From Cardinalis cardinalis (taxonomy: Eukaryota; Chordata; Aves; Passeriformes; Cardinalidae): a stretch of DNA of 64,000 nt. The translations under genes were made by a program, and so were the position numbers. The stretch lies in assembly GCA_014549065.1 (NCBI GenBank), contig JACDOX010000024.1, forward strand, positions 6,295,577 through 6,359,576. Direction: 5' to 3'. The notes beneath the pieces were generated by a model. That model had not been told where the DNA came from, ran no database searches, and worked only from the letters and a program-made list of their open reading frames with translations. Positions 1 through 11,608 of the stretch are shown one piece after another; the stretch's first letter is position 1; every line of letters starts with the position of its first letter.

Positions 1-1597
1 TAAACTGAACTAGCATGAATTTTAAGCCTGACNAAGTTGAGTGAGCAAATGTAGGTGTTCTTACTTTTTGTCATTAATCTGCTTAACTCGTTTCTTTTGG
101 GCTAAGCAGATATATTGNGCATAATCAGTGCAATCCCAATATTTTTGAGCAGTTGACTTATTGATTACCTTGNATGAAAGTGTCACTTGTCAGTTTCTAG
201 TCAGTGTCTAAACACAGAGGCCAGTGTTGTTGGATGTTTTTGTGGTTTTTTTTCTTCTGTAGANGTAGACCTGGAAAACACAAGCTTTTGCCACCCTTGT
301 CCCCACCACTGTAATTCTTACAGACAGCTGTGATATTTCCTAGTCACNTGTGTGGATTATTGCTTAGACTTTCACCTCCCCAGCTCAAAACCTACTTGTT
401 CAGCTAGAGCTAGAAGCAGATGGATATATTTTTATATTTTTCCCCTCTTGTTATTTATTTTAAGCGAAATGTGATATGTAGTAGCCCAAAACAAGAGGTG
501 AATGAAGAACGGGGTGGGGGGGGGNAGAAATACTTAATGCCACAGTAGCTTGCATTGCTTGTTAATAAAGGTTTATTTATTGTTAAGCAAAATCGTATTG
601 AAACTGGTAACAGGGTAGAGAGGAATGCAATTTCCATTCCTGCAGATGTGTTGAAGATACTGTTTCTTGCACCGTGTTAAATCCAGTTTCTTGCCAGATT
701 AAAGGCTGGGGGGGCTAATCTCTGCACACACAGTTTGTGTTTCATGCCTGTATCTCCCAGTATTACAGGAGGGACCCCCATTGCTACAATTAGGCTTGCA
801 CGTAGGCNTGACCATTTTTGCCTGCCATTTAAGCCCCACCAGCCCACCTGGCAATTTGACCTGTGGATGCCTTACACTGAAGCTCTCATCCTTCATGTGG
901 CCTGTGCTGACTAAGACAGGTCACTGTCAGTGCATGGCTAGGGACGGGAAGATTTAGTGCTCTGTGTATCCGAGGTCATGCATTGTTACAGTAAACGTGG
1001 CAGAAGCAGCTCATCTGTTGAGGTGGTCCTTTCTTCTAAATCTCAGAAGAAGGGCATATTCTAGGGGGAGTATGGTAGGAAGCTTTAACCTTGAGTGATG
1101 CATTATCTCAGTGACACATTGTCAAAATCAGTGTTCTGGAAAATGAGTACAGATTTGTCTCTGTCTGTGTAGGGCTCTTCCATGAAATTCGGTAGCACAG
1201 ACCAACTTTCTCTGGCTTACACTGCATTTTATTTAGCAGGCCNGAATGGGGCAGCCTTGCTGATGGTAGAAAATATCCATCAGCCCTGTTTCAAAGTTGC
1301 TGGGCTATATTCCAGACTGTGTCGCAAAAATCCTGTTCAATGTTTTCACCCTGTAGTGTCAGACTTGCATCATTTTAAAACAGGCTGAGCCCATACACAT
1401 TTGACAGTACCTCTGTTGGGTCTGCCACATGAGATTTAATCTAGCAAGTGACCCAAATACANGCACTAGAAGAACAAGTGTAAGTGCACTGGGGAAAATT
1501 ACTTGCCATCTGTCTCCTTGTTGTGTGTGTATATTTGATTATTAATTTACAGTTGTGATTTTTATGGCCCTTTTTTGTCATCTTCTCAATTTTTCAG

Positions 1598-1643
1598 CTC
1601 TCAGTGCACCTCTCCAGTAGCTTTTAGTAGCTCCAGTTTACAG
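1598..1643 (+). CDS. Candidate small exon, 46 bp, Ser-rich
   Basis: A strong acceptor (CTTCTCAATTTTTCAG) precedes a 46-bp segment ending in the donor TACAG/GTAGCT. One frame is open, entering after one base and ending in phase 0, and it encodes SQCTSPVAFSSSSLQ. The other two frames hold TAG stops. Its phase matches the candidate terminal exon at 2348, and the two together would give a Ser/Thr/Pro-rich tail such as is common in regulatory proteins. The donor lacks the preferred A at position +4. Short open segments between plausible splice sites are frequent by chance, so this is tentative. Confidence 0.18.
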
Positions 1644-2347
1644 GTAGCTGCAATCTTCTGAATTCCAGGAGTGAGGTGGGTGATGGGGAGACAGGGGCTT
1701 GTGTGCTTTCTCTGTAGTGTTTTCCCTTTGTCCCCTCTGTTCCATCTTCTGCATGCTAATTTCAAACCACCATAAAGATAATTTTTATATGAAACAGGAG
1801 TTTTAACATATTCATAGAGGAGTAAAGAGAACTTGGAGAAGATGCTTGAGTAATTTAGGCTGTGTAGTAAAGGTTTGTAGTTGAGTTTGTGTTGTAGCTG
1901 AGTATTAAGCGAGTGAACTGGTAACTGATTGTCTAATGGGATGAACCCGGCACAATAATATTCTATTAATACCAGTTCTTTTTTAAATGTTGAGCATAAC
2001 CTAAATATGTATTTGGCTTTTTTTTAAAAAACAGTTTATGCATAAAAAAATTATGTTGAATTAAACACTTTGATCCAAATAAAAAAAAATCTTAGTTTCA
2101 TCNAAATATCAGTGGGTGGTTTGTTTTGGTTTTTGNTTTTTTTTCCATTTGAGATGCTGTAGTATAGAGATTATAGAAAGCAAAAAAGAAATTATGTCCC
2201 CGCTGGCTTTATTTTAAGATTCTTGTTGCATATGTAACTCTAACATAAAGCATGTCAGTTCTGGTAGCTGGTTCAGAGGATAAATTCATGCCTGTTAGCA
2301 GACGGAGAGTCTCCCTGAGTTGCTGACGGGATGCGCCTCATCTGCAG

Positions 2348-2509
2348 GAAGTTCTTCCAGCACACAATGGAGTTACAAATTCAAGTGTTCAACTTTCTCC
2401 AACATCTCCCATATGTATTCCAGCTGCACTTCTGAATCCTTTAAGTTTGCCAGAGCGAAAGTCGCTGAAAGGCTCAGAAGTATCTCATCTCAATTTGTTA
2501 ACCATCTGA
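2348..2509 (+). CDS. Candidate C-terminal exon, Ser/Pro-rich
   Basis: After CATCTGCAG the sequence stays open for 53 codons to a TGA at 2507-2509. It starts EVLPAHNGVTNSS, continues with SPTSPICIPAALLNP, and ends in a hydrophilic then leucine-rich tail. CpGs cluster here (GCGCC just upstream, GAGCGAAAGTCGCTG inside). The acceptor tract is only moderately pyrimidine-rich. Without splicing, the frame would run back to a TGA at 2324. AATAAA-like hexamers lie downstream near 2760, 3043 and 3763, none clearly preferred. I do not recognise the protein. The alternatives are an alternative last exon of a + strand gene, or chance. Confidence 0.22.
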   Translation, partial: EVLPAHNGVTNSSVQLSPTSPICIPAALLNPLSLPERKSLKGSEVSHLNLLTI

Positions 2510-4753
2510 TAGCTGCAAGAGTGATGAATTAGAGCTCCTTTGCTTCCCTCATCTGGAAGTTTGCCCTTCCCTTGTTGTTTGCTGCTAGGTTTGTTTCTTT
2601 CTTTTATTCTTTTTTTCTGTGAAGTTGACTGAATCAGACTTGCTGTTTGTTTGTGTAGTTTCTTTCTTAAGCTGAAATATTTGATGCTGAAACTGATGCA
2701 AGACTGCTGGCAACCTGTGGTGAGAGTTGCTCCAAAAAAAAAAAAAGGTGGAGAAACAGAATAAATCTGAAGGCAGAGATGCTTAGTGTTATTGTTACTT
2801 ATGTAGAAGTGAATCTGTTCCTTTGGCCAGTGTTTTATGTTTGATTTAAAAAAAAAGTATTTCTGGATATTTTATAGTTTTTACTCAGATTTTGGGATAA
2901 CTGTCTGCTTTTTGGAAAAGAAGCCTTTTGCAAATGCCCATTTCCTTCTCTGTTCTTTTAACCCTAATTTTTGTCTGAAATGATTGTTTGAAAGGTTGGA
3001 AGCATTTTGTTTGGAGACCTGAACCTTATGCTAAAAGTTTTAAAATAAATTTTGAAATTTCTCTTGATTGTGGAAGCCTATTTTTTGCCTTAGGCCTTGG
3101 CAACCTTTGACTGCTTCTGCTTTTCTCCTTGGGGTGACTGACGATATAAACTCTCCTTATGATCCTCTTGAGTGGGAGCTTGTTCTGTGGGCGGGTTGTT
3201 TAAGTCAGGATGGCAGTAGGATTTCATTTCACATTTGCTAGACCAGGTGCTTATCCTGTCTCAGCATGGTCATCCGGAGTTAAGATGTGTTATTTTTTGT
3301 ACAGGCAGTCCCTCCCTAGTAAGAAGGTGTCAATTTTGCAATTTCTTTCCCAATTTCACCCTCTGCAGAGCTCCATACTCAACCATTTTTCCCCAAAGGC
3401 TAGCCTGTTGGTGAATGAAACTCAAAGAGTCAGAGGAAAGTGTTTCTTTGGAATGGCATCCTAAATATTACTTAACATATCAACACTGCTGCTCAGTTTG
3501 TTACTTCAGGATAATTGAAATATTTTGTGAACCTGTGAATGGCTTATGACAGACGTCTCCAGAGGCAGCAACATGCGCTTGGCTCAGTCTTCAGAGGATG
3601 CTTCAGGCTAGCACAGGGTTGCTGCTGTTTGTGTATGACAGCTGATTGTGAAACAAAGAAACAAGCTGGATCACTGGGGCAGCAGCCAAGGATCAAGTAA
3701 TCTCTCCATCTCTGTTTTACTTCAAGGAAAAAGAAAATTGATAAATCAAACTGTTTGAAGCCAATAAAATTTTGTGACCCAGCCTCTGTAACTGAGGAAG
3801 GTTCCTNGATGATGCTTCACCGACCATTCCTGGCCTCGTTAAGCTTCGAGAGGGAGAAAAAGTAAAAGTGGCTTCCTTGAATACTAATCCTTGTATTTCC
3901 TAGGATGCTGTGAATTACTCTGTTAGCCTTCATTGTCCTAGTGGCTGTGGAAATTTTTCAAGAATAGTGGCAGGTTTCAGTTGGAGGTAAATAGTAGTCG
4001 TTTACTGTCTTCATTGTCCCTTATTTCCTTTACCTCTTAATCTTTTAAATTGCTTTTTGGTTTTTTTTTGGAAATACTGTGCTTTCAGCATAAGATTTTT
4101 TTGTCTTTTATATCTTATTCTGATTTTTTTTTTGTCCAGTAGTTTATTCAAGTGGCCCATATCAATGCTTCAAAAACTGTTAAGAATCAATGTAATCTGT
4201 AAAAACACTTTGGGTGTATATACTGTCATTATATTAATTAGCAGAATTCTGTTGTATGCTAAAATATGAGACCCTGCCTTTTATGGCATCTTTCTTCCAA
4301 CAGAGCTAGACAGGTTTGCTATTAGTCTGCCACAAAGGCTCCTTAATATATTCACGGGGGTCACTGTTGACTGCCTCAGATCATTTCCTTCTGTCCAGGA
4401 TTTAAACACATTGGCCTCAGTGGCATTCCCNGTCCCAGCTGGCCCAGCAAGCCAGAGACTGACAGATGATTGAATGGGGATTTTCTATATGATGGTACAA
4501 ACCATTGCTTCTAGATGACTGGACTAATCTGTGGAATCTTTTATTATTCACCAGCTTGTCAGTAGACCCCAGAAGCCCTGCCCTGACCTCTGACCTGGGT
4601 TTCAAGGGAGGATATGTTTTGCTGAATTTAGCATCCTGTGTCCAGGATGGGTGATTCTGAATTTAGTGTTACCCTAGGCTATTTTGCTAATGAGAGGATT
4701 GTATGATTTTTAGCTCCTACATGCTTCAGTTGGCTAGGCCAATTCTCATTCAG

Positions 4754-4810
4754 GGGAACAGCGCAGTAATTGGTAGCAGAACTATTGCTGTGAAGTCCGT
4801 GCCAGTGCCT
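4754..4810 (+). CDS. Candidate micro-exon, 57 bp
   Basis: The acceptor CAATTCTCATTCAG is followed by 57 bp, a multiple of three in phase 0, and the weaker donor CCT/GTATGC. Only frame 1 is open and it reads GNSAVIGSRTIAVKSVPVP; the other frames stop at TAA and TAG. Purine-N-pyrimidine codons are common in it, which is typical of coding DNA. The donor is poor and the family is unknown. Confidence 0.14.
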
Positions 4811-6638
4811 GTATGCTATTTTCATGCAGCTTGGTAATTTGCATACTTAAATCCTAAAAAAGACTTGAACTCTTGAAACAGGGTCACTATTCAGTGACCA
4901 AAATTGTCATGGAAACAAACCCACTCCACAGCAGCCAATGCCCTTCCTAGATTTCTGTGCAGTCTTCTCACCTCTATGGCTTTCTACATATAGNAGTTAA
5001 TAATTGGAAGCTGGGCCCAGGAACCAGGCTCCAGTGTGCCACTTCCACATCATTGCTGTAGAATGACCTGCACTCAGTGCTTAAGTGGGAAATCAGTGTC
5101 TGAACACTCTCAAATACCTAACTAAAATACCTAAAAGATATATTACAAGTGTTTATTTGCAGCCCCAACTTAGAGATAGCATTTCATTTCTGTACATAGT
5201 GTTTCCAATTGCTTGGCTACCTGCTCTAAGTGTAACTTGAGTTAACTGCTTGTCTAAGATTTTTCTCTCCCTCTGTGTAGCTCAAAGTTTTATGGCTCTC
5301 TGTGAATCAGGTACTTTTATTTAGGAGGTGGTGTGCTTGGCTAGTTGTGTGGGCTTCCAGTGTCATGATGAATCAGGAGCATCCAGCCTCCAATTTCTAT
5401 GCAGGAATATTTCTCAGTTGATGCTTTTTAAAATAGCTTTTATGTTTTCTCAGCAACTATTGAAGCTGGTGATGGCTGTTTACTTTGGTGCTAAAAAAGC
5501 CAGCATGGAGTTCCAGTGTATGAGTAAAGCACTTAAAAGTACTCTTCCACTGAAAATAGTTTCCTAAATTTGATGTTTGAAGCAGTTTTAAGGTGACATA
5601 ATTACTTCGTGGAGGGAAGAGGAAAAANCTCTGAGTCACTGGATGTTGTCTATTACAAAGATCTTTAAGAATGAAGGAAAATAAAAACTTATCTGTAGAT
5701 AGGGGTCAGCCAAGCCCTTTATTGTGGAATATCACAGTTAAAACCAAGCCCTGAAATTCAGCCAACCAGCACAAAACTGTATGCATTTATTATGCTCAAG
5801 GAGCCCCTTGATATGTCTTCATCCAGTTCCAATAGGACATGAAAGACTTCAGGAGGAAACCAGCTTGTGTGTAGAAAAGATTGCTGTGTGCTGAAGTTAC
5901 CTCTAGAAGTTAGGCAGAGGAGGTCTGTCCCATTGTCATTTCAATTGTAAATATTCAGTGTGTGGCCGGTTTTGGAACCATGTATGTTGTGGTAATTCCT
6001 GNGCCTGCATTTTACCCCAGGGTGTTTCCCAGAGGTGTTTTGTAGCATGCTTAACGTTCAACCTGCTCTAAGTGAGGTTGTGAGTGGTCGAGTTGAAGTT
6101 CTTTACTATATTAATACCTATACGTGTGACAGGGTTTTAGTAGACACTTTGCATTGAAACGTGATATTAATTAAATTATAACCAACATCTTGGAGGCAAA
6201 CTGGGAAGAACTGGAATTCTTAATCTGGGATCCAGGATAATTTGATTTTTTTAATTTTTTTAAATTTTTTTTTGTAAACGATTGATTTATTTCAGTCTCT
6301 CACATGAAATCTTGAAGTGGGGATTAATTTCAAAGGTTTGCGACTTCTGTGACTTTAACTTTGTGTCTTTTGTGTGTGTATGTAGTTTGATACTGTTTTC
6401 AGAGTGTGTTTTCAGTGGTGGGCCTTTGAAAAGACATGGGAGGTTCTTGCTGCCNAATGTGCAAAGGAGCACATTAAATAATACACTTAAAAGTCTTCCT
6501 TTTGTGGGAGACAATGCCTGTGCCTTTATAGGCTGTTTAGTAGTTTCTCCTCTGCAGACTGATCCTGTTGGTATTTTTAATCTTTGTGATATTGTAGCAC
6601 TTTGGAAACATTGGAATCTTCTTGGTTTCATTTCACAG

Positions 6639-6813
6639 CCTGTCAGCTTTCCTGGGTCAGAATCAGTTATGCTTGGCTGGCTCCTTTGTTTCGGGGGACT
6701 GGTACTGGGCTACTTTGAGAAGAGGATTAGATCCAGTTGAAAATTCAGATGAGATGCCTGCAGTCAATTCTGGCCATCAGAGTAACTTTCCTAAGTTTCC
6801 TATCTCCAAATAA
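6639..6813 (+). CDS. Candidate terminal exon with nearby poly(A) signal
   Basis: The acceptor GGTTTCATTTCACAG is close to consensus. After one base the frame gives 57 codons to TAA at 6811-6813, including GSFVSGDWYWATLRRGLDP and a hydrophilic end (PVENSDEMPAVNS, then FPKFPISK). An AATAAA hexamer lies about 165 bases after the stop and a T/G-rich stretch follows it near 7005, the order expected for a last exon. A caution is that the frame starting directly at the acceptor is also open for 33 codons, as part of the longest open frame in the window (6282-6740), so the reading frame is not settled. Confidence 0.22.
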
Positions 6814-6978
6814 CACTGTGGATTTTTCTTACTGAAGTGGAAGGAGCCCATGTTGTGTCGGGTGTGACTCTGAGGGTGGAACTTGCACCTGTTGTTCTGT
6901 AGGTAATGAACCTTCTGCACTATACTCTTNTGTTTTCATGCTTCATATGCTTTTTAAAAATAGATTTTTTTCTTGTCA

Positions 6979-6984
6979 AATAAA
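6979..6984 (+). terminator. Possible poly(A) signal AATAAA
   Basis: The canonical AATAAA hexamer is followed 20-40 bases later by a T/G-rich segment (GACTTGTTTTGTCCTTTC), the usual cleavage arrangement. It would serve the candidate terminal exon at 6639-6813. AATAAA is common in AT-rich DNA, so the position matters more than the motif. Confidence 0.22.
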
Positions 6985-8769
6985 GGAGAATTGAAGGAAC
7001 ACTGACTTGTTTTGTCCTTTCATTTCCAACAGTTATGTGACACTGAAGGTGCTGTCATACCTTCTCTTGTATTTGATACTGTATTTATTTGATATTACTA
7101 CTTAGTAGTAGCAACAATATTGATTGTTTTAATATTTTAATAAGAAGATGAAAAGATTAGACTCACATATGAGGCAGGATCTCAACAAGCCTTATTTTAT
7201 GTGTTTTACATCAGCACTCTAGGTATCACTAAAATGATAAGAATATTTATTATCCTGGTTTAAGCCTCTCTATATTGGCCCTTCTGACCTTTTTGGTGCC
7301 AGTATTTAGTTGGTGAATCATCCTGGACAACTCTCTGAAATAATTTCTGGTTTGGCAGTTTGGTTTGTGAGTCTCTAGCAGGTTGCTCCCATTCTGCTAT
7401 CCTTTCTTTGGCTTTCCAGGCCTCCTTCCAGCTCCCATGCCAAAAAGAAACACTGTACAGCTCCTGGGAAGATACTTCTCGGTATGGTATGCTTCTATCT
7501 ATGTATTTCCTTAGTGCAAAATCTTGAATTATAACAAGAATTTCTTTGTAATAAATTCCATGGATTTTCAGTGTATGTGTTTCATTTTCTTCAAACAGTT
7601 TCAATTGTGCTTGAGGAAACTTTTAAAGGTCATTTTGTCTGTGGGGGTTGTTTTGTTTCGGTTTTTTTTAAGAAAGAAAGGAGTGTTGCTCTGGCAAAAT
7701 TAACATTAGTTGCAGAAGAAAGGTTTCCTTTTTTTAAACAATTATTTATAATTAAACTTCTGATGTCTTACATTTTTACAATTAAAGGAGAAGAAAACTT
7801 AGGCTTTTTAAATCACTTTGATCTGAATTAAGGTTCCAGCGCCAAAAAAATAATTTAAATTCTGCATGGCTGTATAAATAAAGCCTGCTGAAAGAAAATG
7901 TACTAAGCGTAATGAAAAAATTTAATCAAATGGCATTTTTGTGTCTAGCAGCTCTTATTTTGTAGCACAGTTCTTTGTAGCTTCTTTGTAATACCAGTGT
8001 ACTTGAATACATTTTCTATTTTTGTGAAAAGATGTAGTTATATGTTCTATTCCATTTCACAGTACATTACTCATCTCTTGCATGTAAATCACTTGGCTTG
8101 TTAAAAATGTTAGTATTTCTCTTTAATAAACATCACGCTTCTGGAGAGTTCTCAAAATATACTTTTATCCAGAAGATGAAAGACTTAACAATGGGGAAAG
8201 GCCACAAAGAAAATGGTTCCTCACGTTGTTGCACTCATGGTAAAAAAGACAAAGCCAAGCTGGATCACCTGGAGTTCTGTCTGTGCTGCTGTTTGCTGCC
8301 AGGCNCATTCCTGCTCTGCCTGGCTGTTGAAATCAGCTCCTGCTATGGAGATGGTTGTGGTGATGTGGTTTATGGAGTATGGCTGGCAGGTGAAGCCTCA
8401 GAGGAGTGCCTGCTGCACCCAAGGGAGCTTGGGGCTATGTGTCAGGATGGGCCCTGAGTGATGCTGCAAGTCACTGATCTCTCACTGCTTGGCTCCTTCC
8501 CTCCCTGTTCCTGCTCGTGATGGCAAACCTGTGGCAGCTGAAGCCGTATCTTTGACCATCTCTTGTGCTGGATGGTTCAAGCCTTCATAAGGGGGTCTGG
8601 CTATTTTGAAATGATGGCTTGGGCTTTAAGAAAAGAACTTGCTTTGTATGATTTCCCTTTCACCAAGAACTATGAGTTGTCTAGATGCTGCTTAGCCAGA
8701 GCAGTTTTGGTTTCTCTGAAGTGTGCTTTGCTGTAGCACTGTACTTGCTTTAATTAAAAGACAAGAGGA

Positions 8770-8925
8770 GTTGTGGAGAGTCTCCTTCTCTGGAGGTAAT
8801 TAAAGCCCACCTGGACACAATCCTGTGCAACCTGCTCCAGGTGAACCTGCTTTATTTGAATGGAATGTGGTGGGTCTTTGTCTAGATGACCTCCAGAGAT
8901 CCCTCCCAAAAGTTGCAATTCTGTG
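8770..8925 (+). mobile_element. CR1 LINE 3' end, short fragment, + strand
   Basis: This fragment of about 155 bp matches the last part of the CR1 3' untranslated region in the sense direction. It contains the GAGTCTCCTTCTCTGGAGG block, CCACCTGGACACAATCCTGT, CAACCTGCTCCAGGTGA, then TCTAGATGACCTCCAGAGAT and a decayed CAATTCTGTGG tail. No reverse-transcriptase coding sequence remains. Extreme 5' truncation is usual for LINE copies. Confidence 0.9.
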
Positions 8926-10812
8926 GAAGTTTCACTAAATCAGTTTTGTTAAATGTTGAATGGGTAGGTTTGTATGTGTCTGAGTGGAACGTGGGATTAC
9001 CCTGATGGAGTTGAGTAACTGGAGTTTCTTGCCTGGCTAATACAGGGTTAAAGCAAAAGGAAGGATTGGATGTCCAGTGAGCAAGGAAGATAGTTGGTCT
9101 TCTGGAATTTAGAGCCTGCTTGTAGCGCATGACAAAAGAAAATAACATATTAATGAAAAAGGTGATGTTTATATGTTAACATCAGTAAACCTGTAAGAAT
9201 TTTCAGGAAACTCTTCTCCTCTAGGGGCCAGTCAGCTCTTCCATTTTTTTTCCCGAAATGTTCTGTTTTCAATCAATATGAGCANTCCTGTCTGAGAACA
9301 ATTGAGGGCCACCTCATTTAGGGTTGGGCGAGTGTGTGGTGAGGTGAGGAAAGAATCCCACAAAGAAGAAGGGCCTTAAGGAATATTGACTTTCACCTAT
9401 TTGTGTGCCATATACCTCGTCTGCTAGCTTGCCATACTAATAATGAGTGATATTTGGTATTTTACTCTTGAAAAAAATGATGAAAATACAAACTGTATAG
9501 TAATACCTGTAGTGTTTTGTCCATATATCACTAATATAAGTGTTAACCCTGTTGTAATTCTGAGCTGTTGGCTTGATGTGTACGGAAATAAACTAGTTTT
9601 GCAGGAAAAAAAGTTTGCTCCCCTTTGCAGCTCTGGATCTTGGTGCTGCTTGACAGTAGTGTTGGAGAAGAAGGCTTCTCGAAGCAGGAAATTTGAGTAG
9701 TACAGATCTGCAGGCACCATGTGATGAGTACCATACGTGTCTTGAAAGGCTTGGATGCAGTAGCTTGGAGCAAGGTACCAACCTGTTAGACACAGTTGGT
9801 GATATTTCAGTCTNTCAATTTGGTTCTGTGCTTGGCTTGTTCTGAACATCTTGCAGACTGAAATTTGTAGATTTTGTTGTTCTCTGTGTTGTGGCTTACT
9901 ATAGGCAGGGGGTTTCAGTTTGTGTTGATGCTGTGCTTGCTAATTGTTAATGATGTGAAAAAGCACAAGAGTTTGTTNTACAGCAAAAAGATTTAAACCT
10001 CANTTTCTTACTACTGAATCCTTATGTTANGGTTTACTTTTCTGAATAAGTAAAATGACTCTAAAGCATAAAAGTAAAGAACTAAGACACAAGTAAATGT
10101 AAGTATGGGGAAGACTACAAGATTCCAGAATAAAGAGTTATTTTATTAATGCCTGTGCCTCAGTCTATCTGTAAGTATTTATGTAAGGAAAAAATCTTAA
10201 GTGATGGAGCTGAGAAGTTTCAGTGATGAGTGTCATTAATATAATTTATCAAATTTTTTTCCTGCTTGTCTAGTGGAACTGAAACAATTCTGCTTCAAAA
10301 TACAGATTGCACTGGATCTTAGTGTGGTCAAGGATTTAAGGACAGCTGTTCTTTGTGTGGCACAGTGGGAGTGATGGCTGAAGGTTTTTGCTTGAACAGG
10401 GGCACTGAGAGCACTTTATTTTGCATACTTCTTTCAAGATAAGAAATCATGGGGAAACATCTGTGCGTAGAGTATAGAAATGTACAATCTTGTGCTTTAA
10501 ATACTTCTGTATGCTCTATTAGTGGAGAGTGTTTGTCTTCCCTCCGCATTTTTCTTGGACTGAAATTCTGTGTAAAGTCTGTGCAGTAGCAGAGACTGAT
10601 CCTGTTAAGAAAGAGCAGATACTGTGATAATTCCAAGAATGAATCTGAAGTTGTACCAGGTAGTGTTTTGCCAAGACTACGTGAGCACACTTGTAGAATA
10701 AGTGCTCAAGGAAGACTTCTTGTTGTGGTGTATTNTGTGTTATAAAATGCAAAAGAACCCTTTTCATAACAGGACGGTTGCCTTTAATATGCATACTTAA
10801 TTGTACATCTAG

Positions 10813-10845
10813 TTATATATATATGTATAGATACACACACACNCA
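10813..10845 (+). repeat. Compound AT/AC microsatellite
   Basis: A short (TA)n run is followed after GTATAG by an (AC)n run that includes one unresolved base. It may be polymorphic. Confidence 0.75.
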
Positions 10846-11042
10846 AAAAAATAAAAGACATAATTTTTCATCCCATCTGTACTCGCATGCTATCTTATGT
10901 CAGTTTCAGAAGCCCAGGTCATGGATAAAGTAAAGGGATGGGTCCTGCAATCAGAGACTTTTCCAACAGAGTGATCAAATTATTATCCAGTTATGCCCTT
11001 TGGAGTTTCTGAGCTTATAAATATAGTAAGTAGTATGAAAAA

Positions 11043-11096
11043 GCTTTTTCTGGTTACTTACCATACTTTTAAGTATAGTAAGTAATCAGAAAAAGC
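11043..11096. repeat. Near-perfect inverted repeat, 26-bp arms, 2-base spacer
   Basis: The left arm begins GCTTTTTCTGGTTACTTACC and the right arm ends TAAGTAATCAGAAAAAGC. Pairing 11043-11068 with 11071-11096 gives 24 of 26 matched positions. The two exceptions are a G/T pair (11053/11086) and a C/A pair (11062/11077). Only TT separates the arms. It could be a palindromic remnant of a small DNA transposon or a local inversion-duplication. The loop is too tight for a standard microRNA precursor. Confidence 0.9.
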
Positions 11097-11528
11097 AAGA
11101 TGTTTGTTTTGTGTTTAAAGAGTTCTTATTTCTTTAGTCATTGTTCTGAATTGCATCAGGAACTGCTAAATTTTTACTTTCTGCAGTGAAGGATCTCTTC
11201 TGACTTTGCAATATTTGGGTTTCNTTTTTTTCTGTTCAGAAAAACAATAAAGCTTGGTCAGCTAACACTATCCATGTTTTAAAATAAAATTAAATGAGGA
11301 AGCAAATGCAGAGACTGTAGTTCAGGTATTGCTTCAGAAACTTAATAAACTTTGATGTAATTGAATTCAATTTAGATTGGTTGAATATTGCTACTGTTCT
11401 AATTAAAGAAAGAAGACTACACCTTATTAGCTGTTATTCATGTAGCTGCCAAAATTTATTCTTTTTTGAAGTACAAATGAACAAGTGAACTCTTCTCCTA
11501 AGCAAAGTCAGTGTTTGTGCATAAAAAN

Positions 11529-11608
11529 AGTTAATTATGTATTGGAAATTAATTATTTAATTTAAATAAGTTAATTATGCATTTCTGCAGGAAATAGTTA
11601 ATTATGCA
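11529..11608. promoter_or_regulatory. Cluster of three AGTTAATTATG repeats, homeodomain-type sites
   Basis: AGTTAATTATG occurs at 11529, 11569 and 11596, all in the same orientation, with further TAATTA and TTAAT cores between them. The second and third copies continue as TGCA, and each is followed by a CTGCAG. TAATTA is the core site of many homeodomain factors, and ATGCA resembles half of an octamer/POU site. Three near-identical 11-mers within 80 bases are more than base composition alone explains. An enhancer role is inference; an old local duplication would look the same. Confidence 0.3.

Larger units (their letters stand above)
1..8769. other. Non-coding DNA with scattered exon candidates
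   Basis: AT-rich sequence with T/G-rich stretches and no recognisable repeat family. Apart from the low-confidence exon candidates listed separately, I see no supported gene, RNA or element. The exon-like islands are denser here than elsewhere, so this is the part of the window most likely to overlap the end of a + strand gene. Confidence 0.5.

Noticed and set aside
1174..1388. 71-codon frame directly after a CTGTCTGTGTAG acceptor
   Set aside because: The acceptor is moderate, no downstream donor or family is evident, and an unresolved base lies in the frame.
2663..2710. 48-bp segment between TTCTTTCTTAAG and CCTGTG/GTGAGAG
   Set aside because: Two frames are open at once and the length is short, so the coding signal cannot be separated from chance.
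3091..3240. About 48 open codons after TTTTTTGCCTTAG
   Set aside because: Good acceptor but no acceptable donor and no recognisable peptide; kept only as a reminder that such segments are frequent.
6282..6740. Longest open frame in the window, 152 codons, + strand
   Set aside because: The start is inside a poly(T)-rich stretch, the first third is low-complexity Phe/Val/Cys, and a long antisense frame overlaps it. Length is within chance expectation for 64 kb of six-frame AT-rich DNA. Its right part is covered by the terminal-exon candidate at 6639.
9424..9849. 141-codon minus-strand frame with several overlapping frames
   Set aside because: Several frames on both strands are open at once and none shows a recognisable motif, which points to low stop density by chance.
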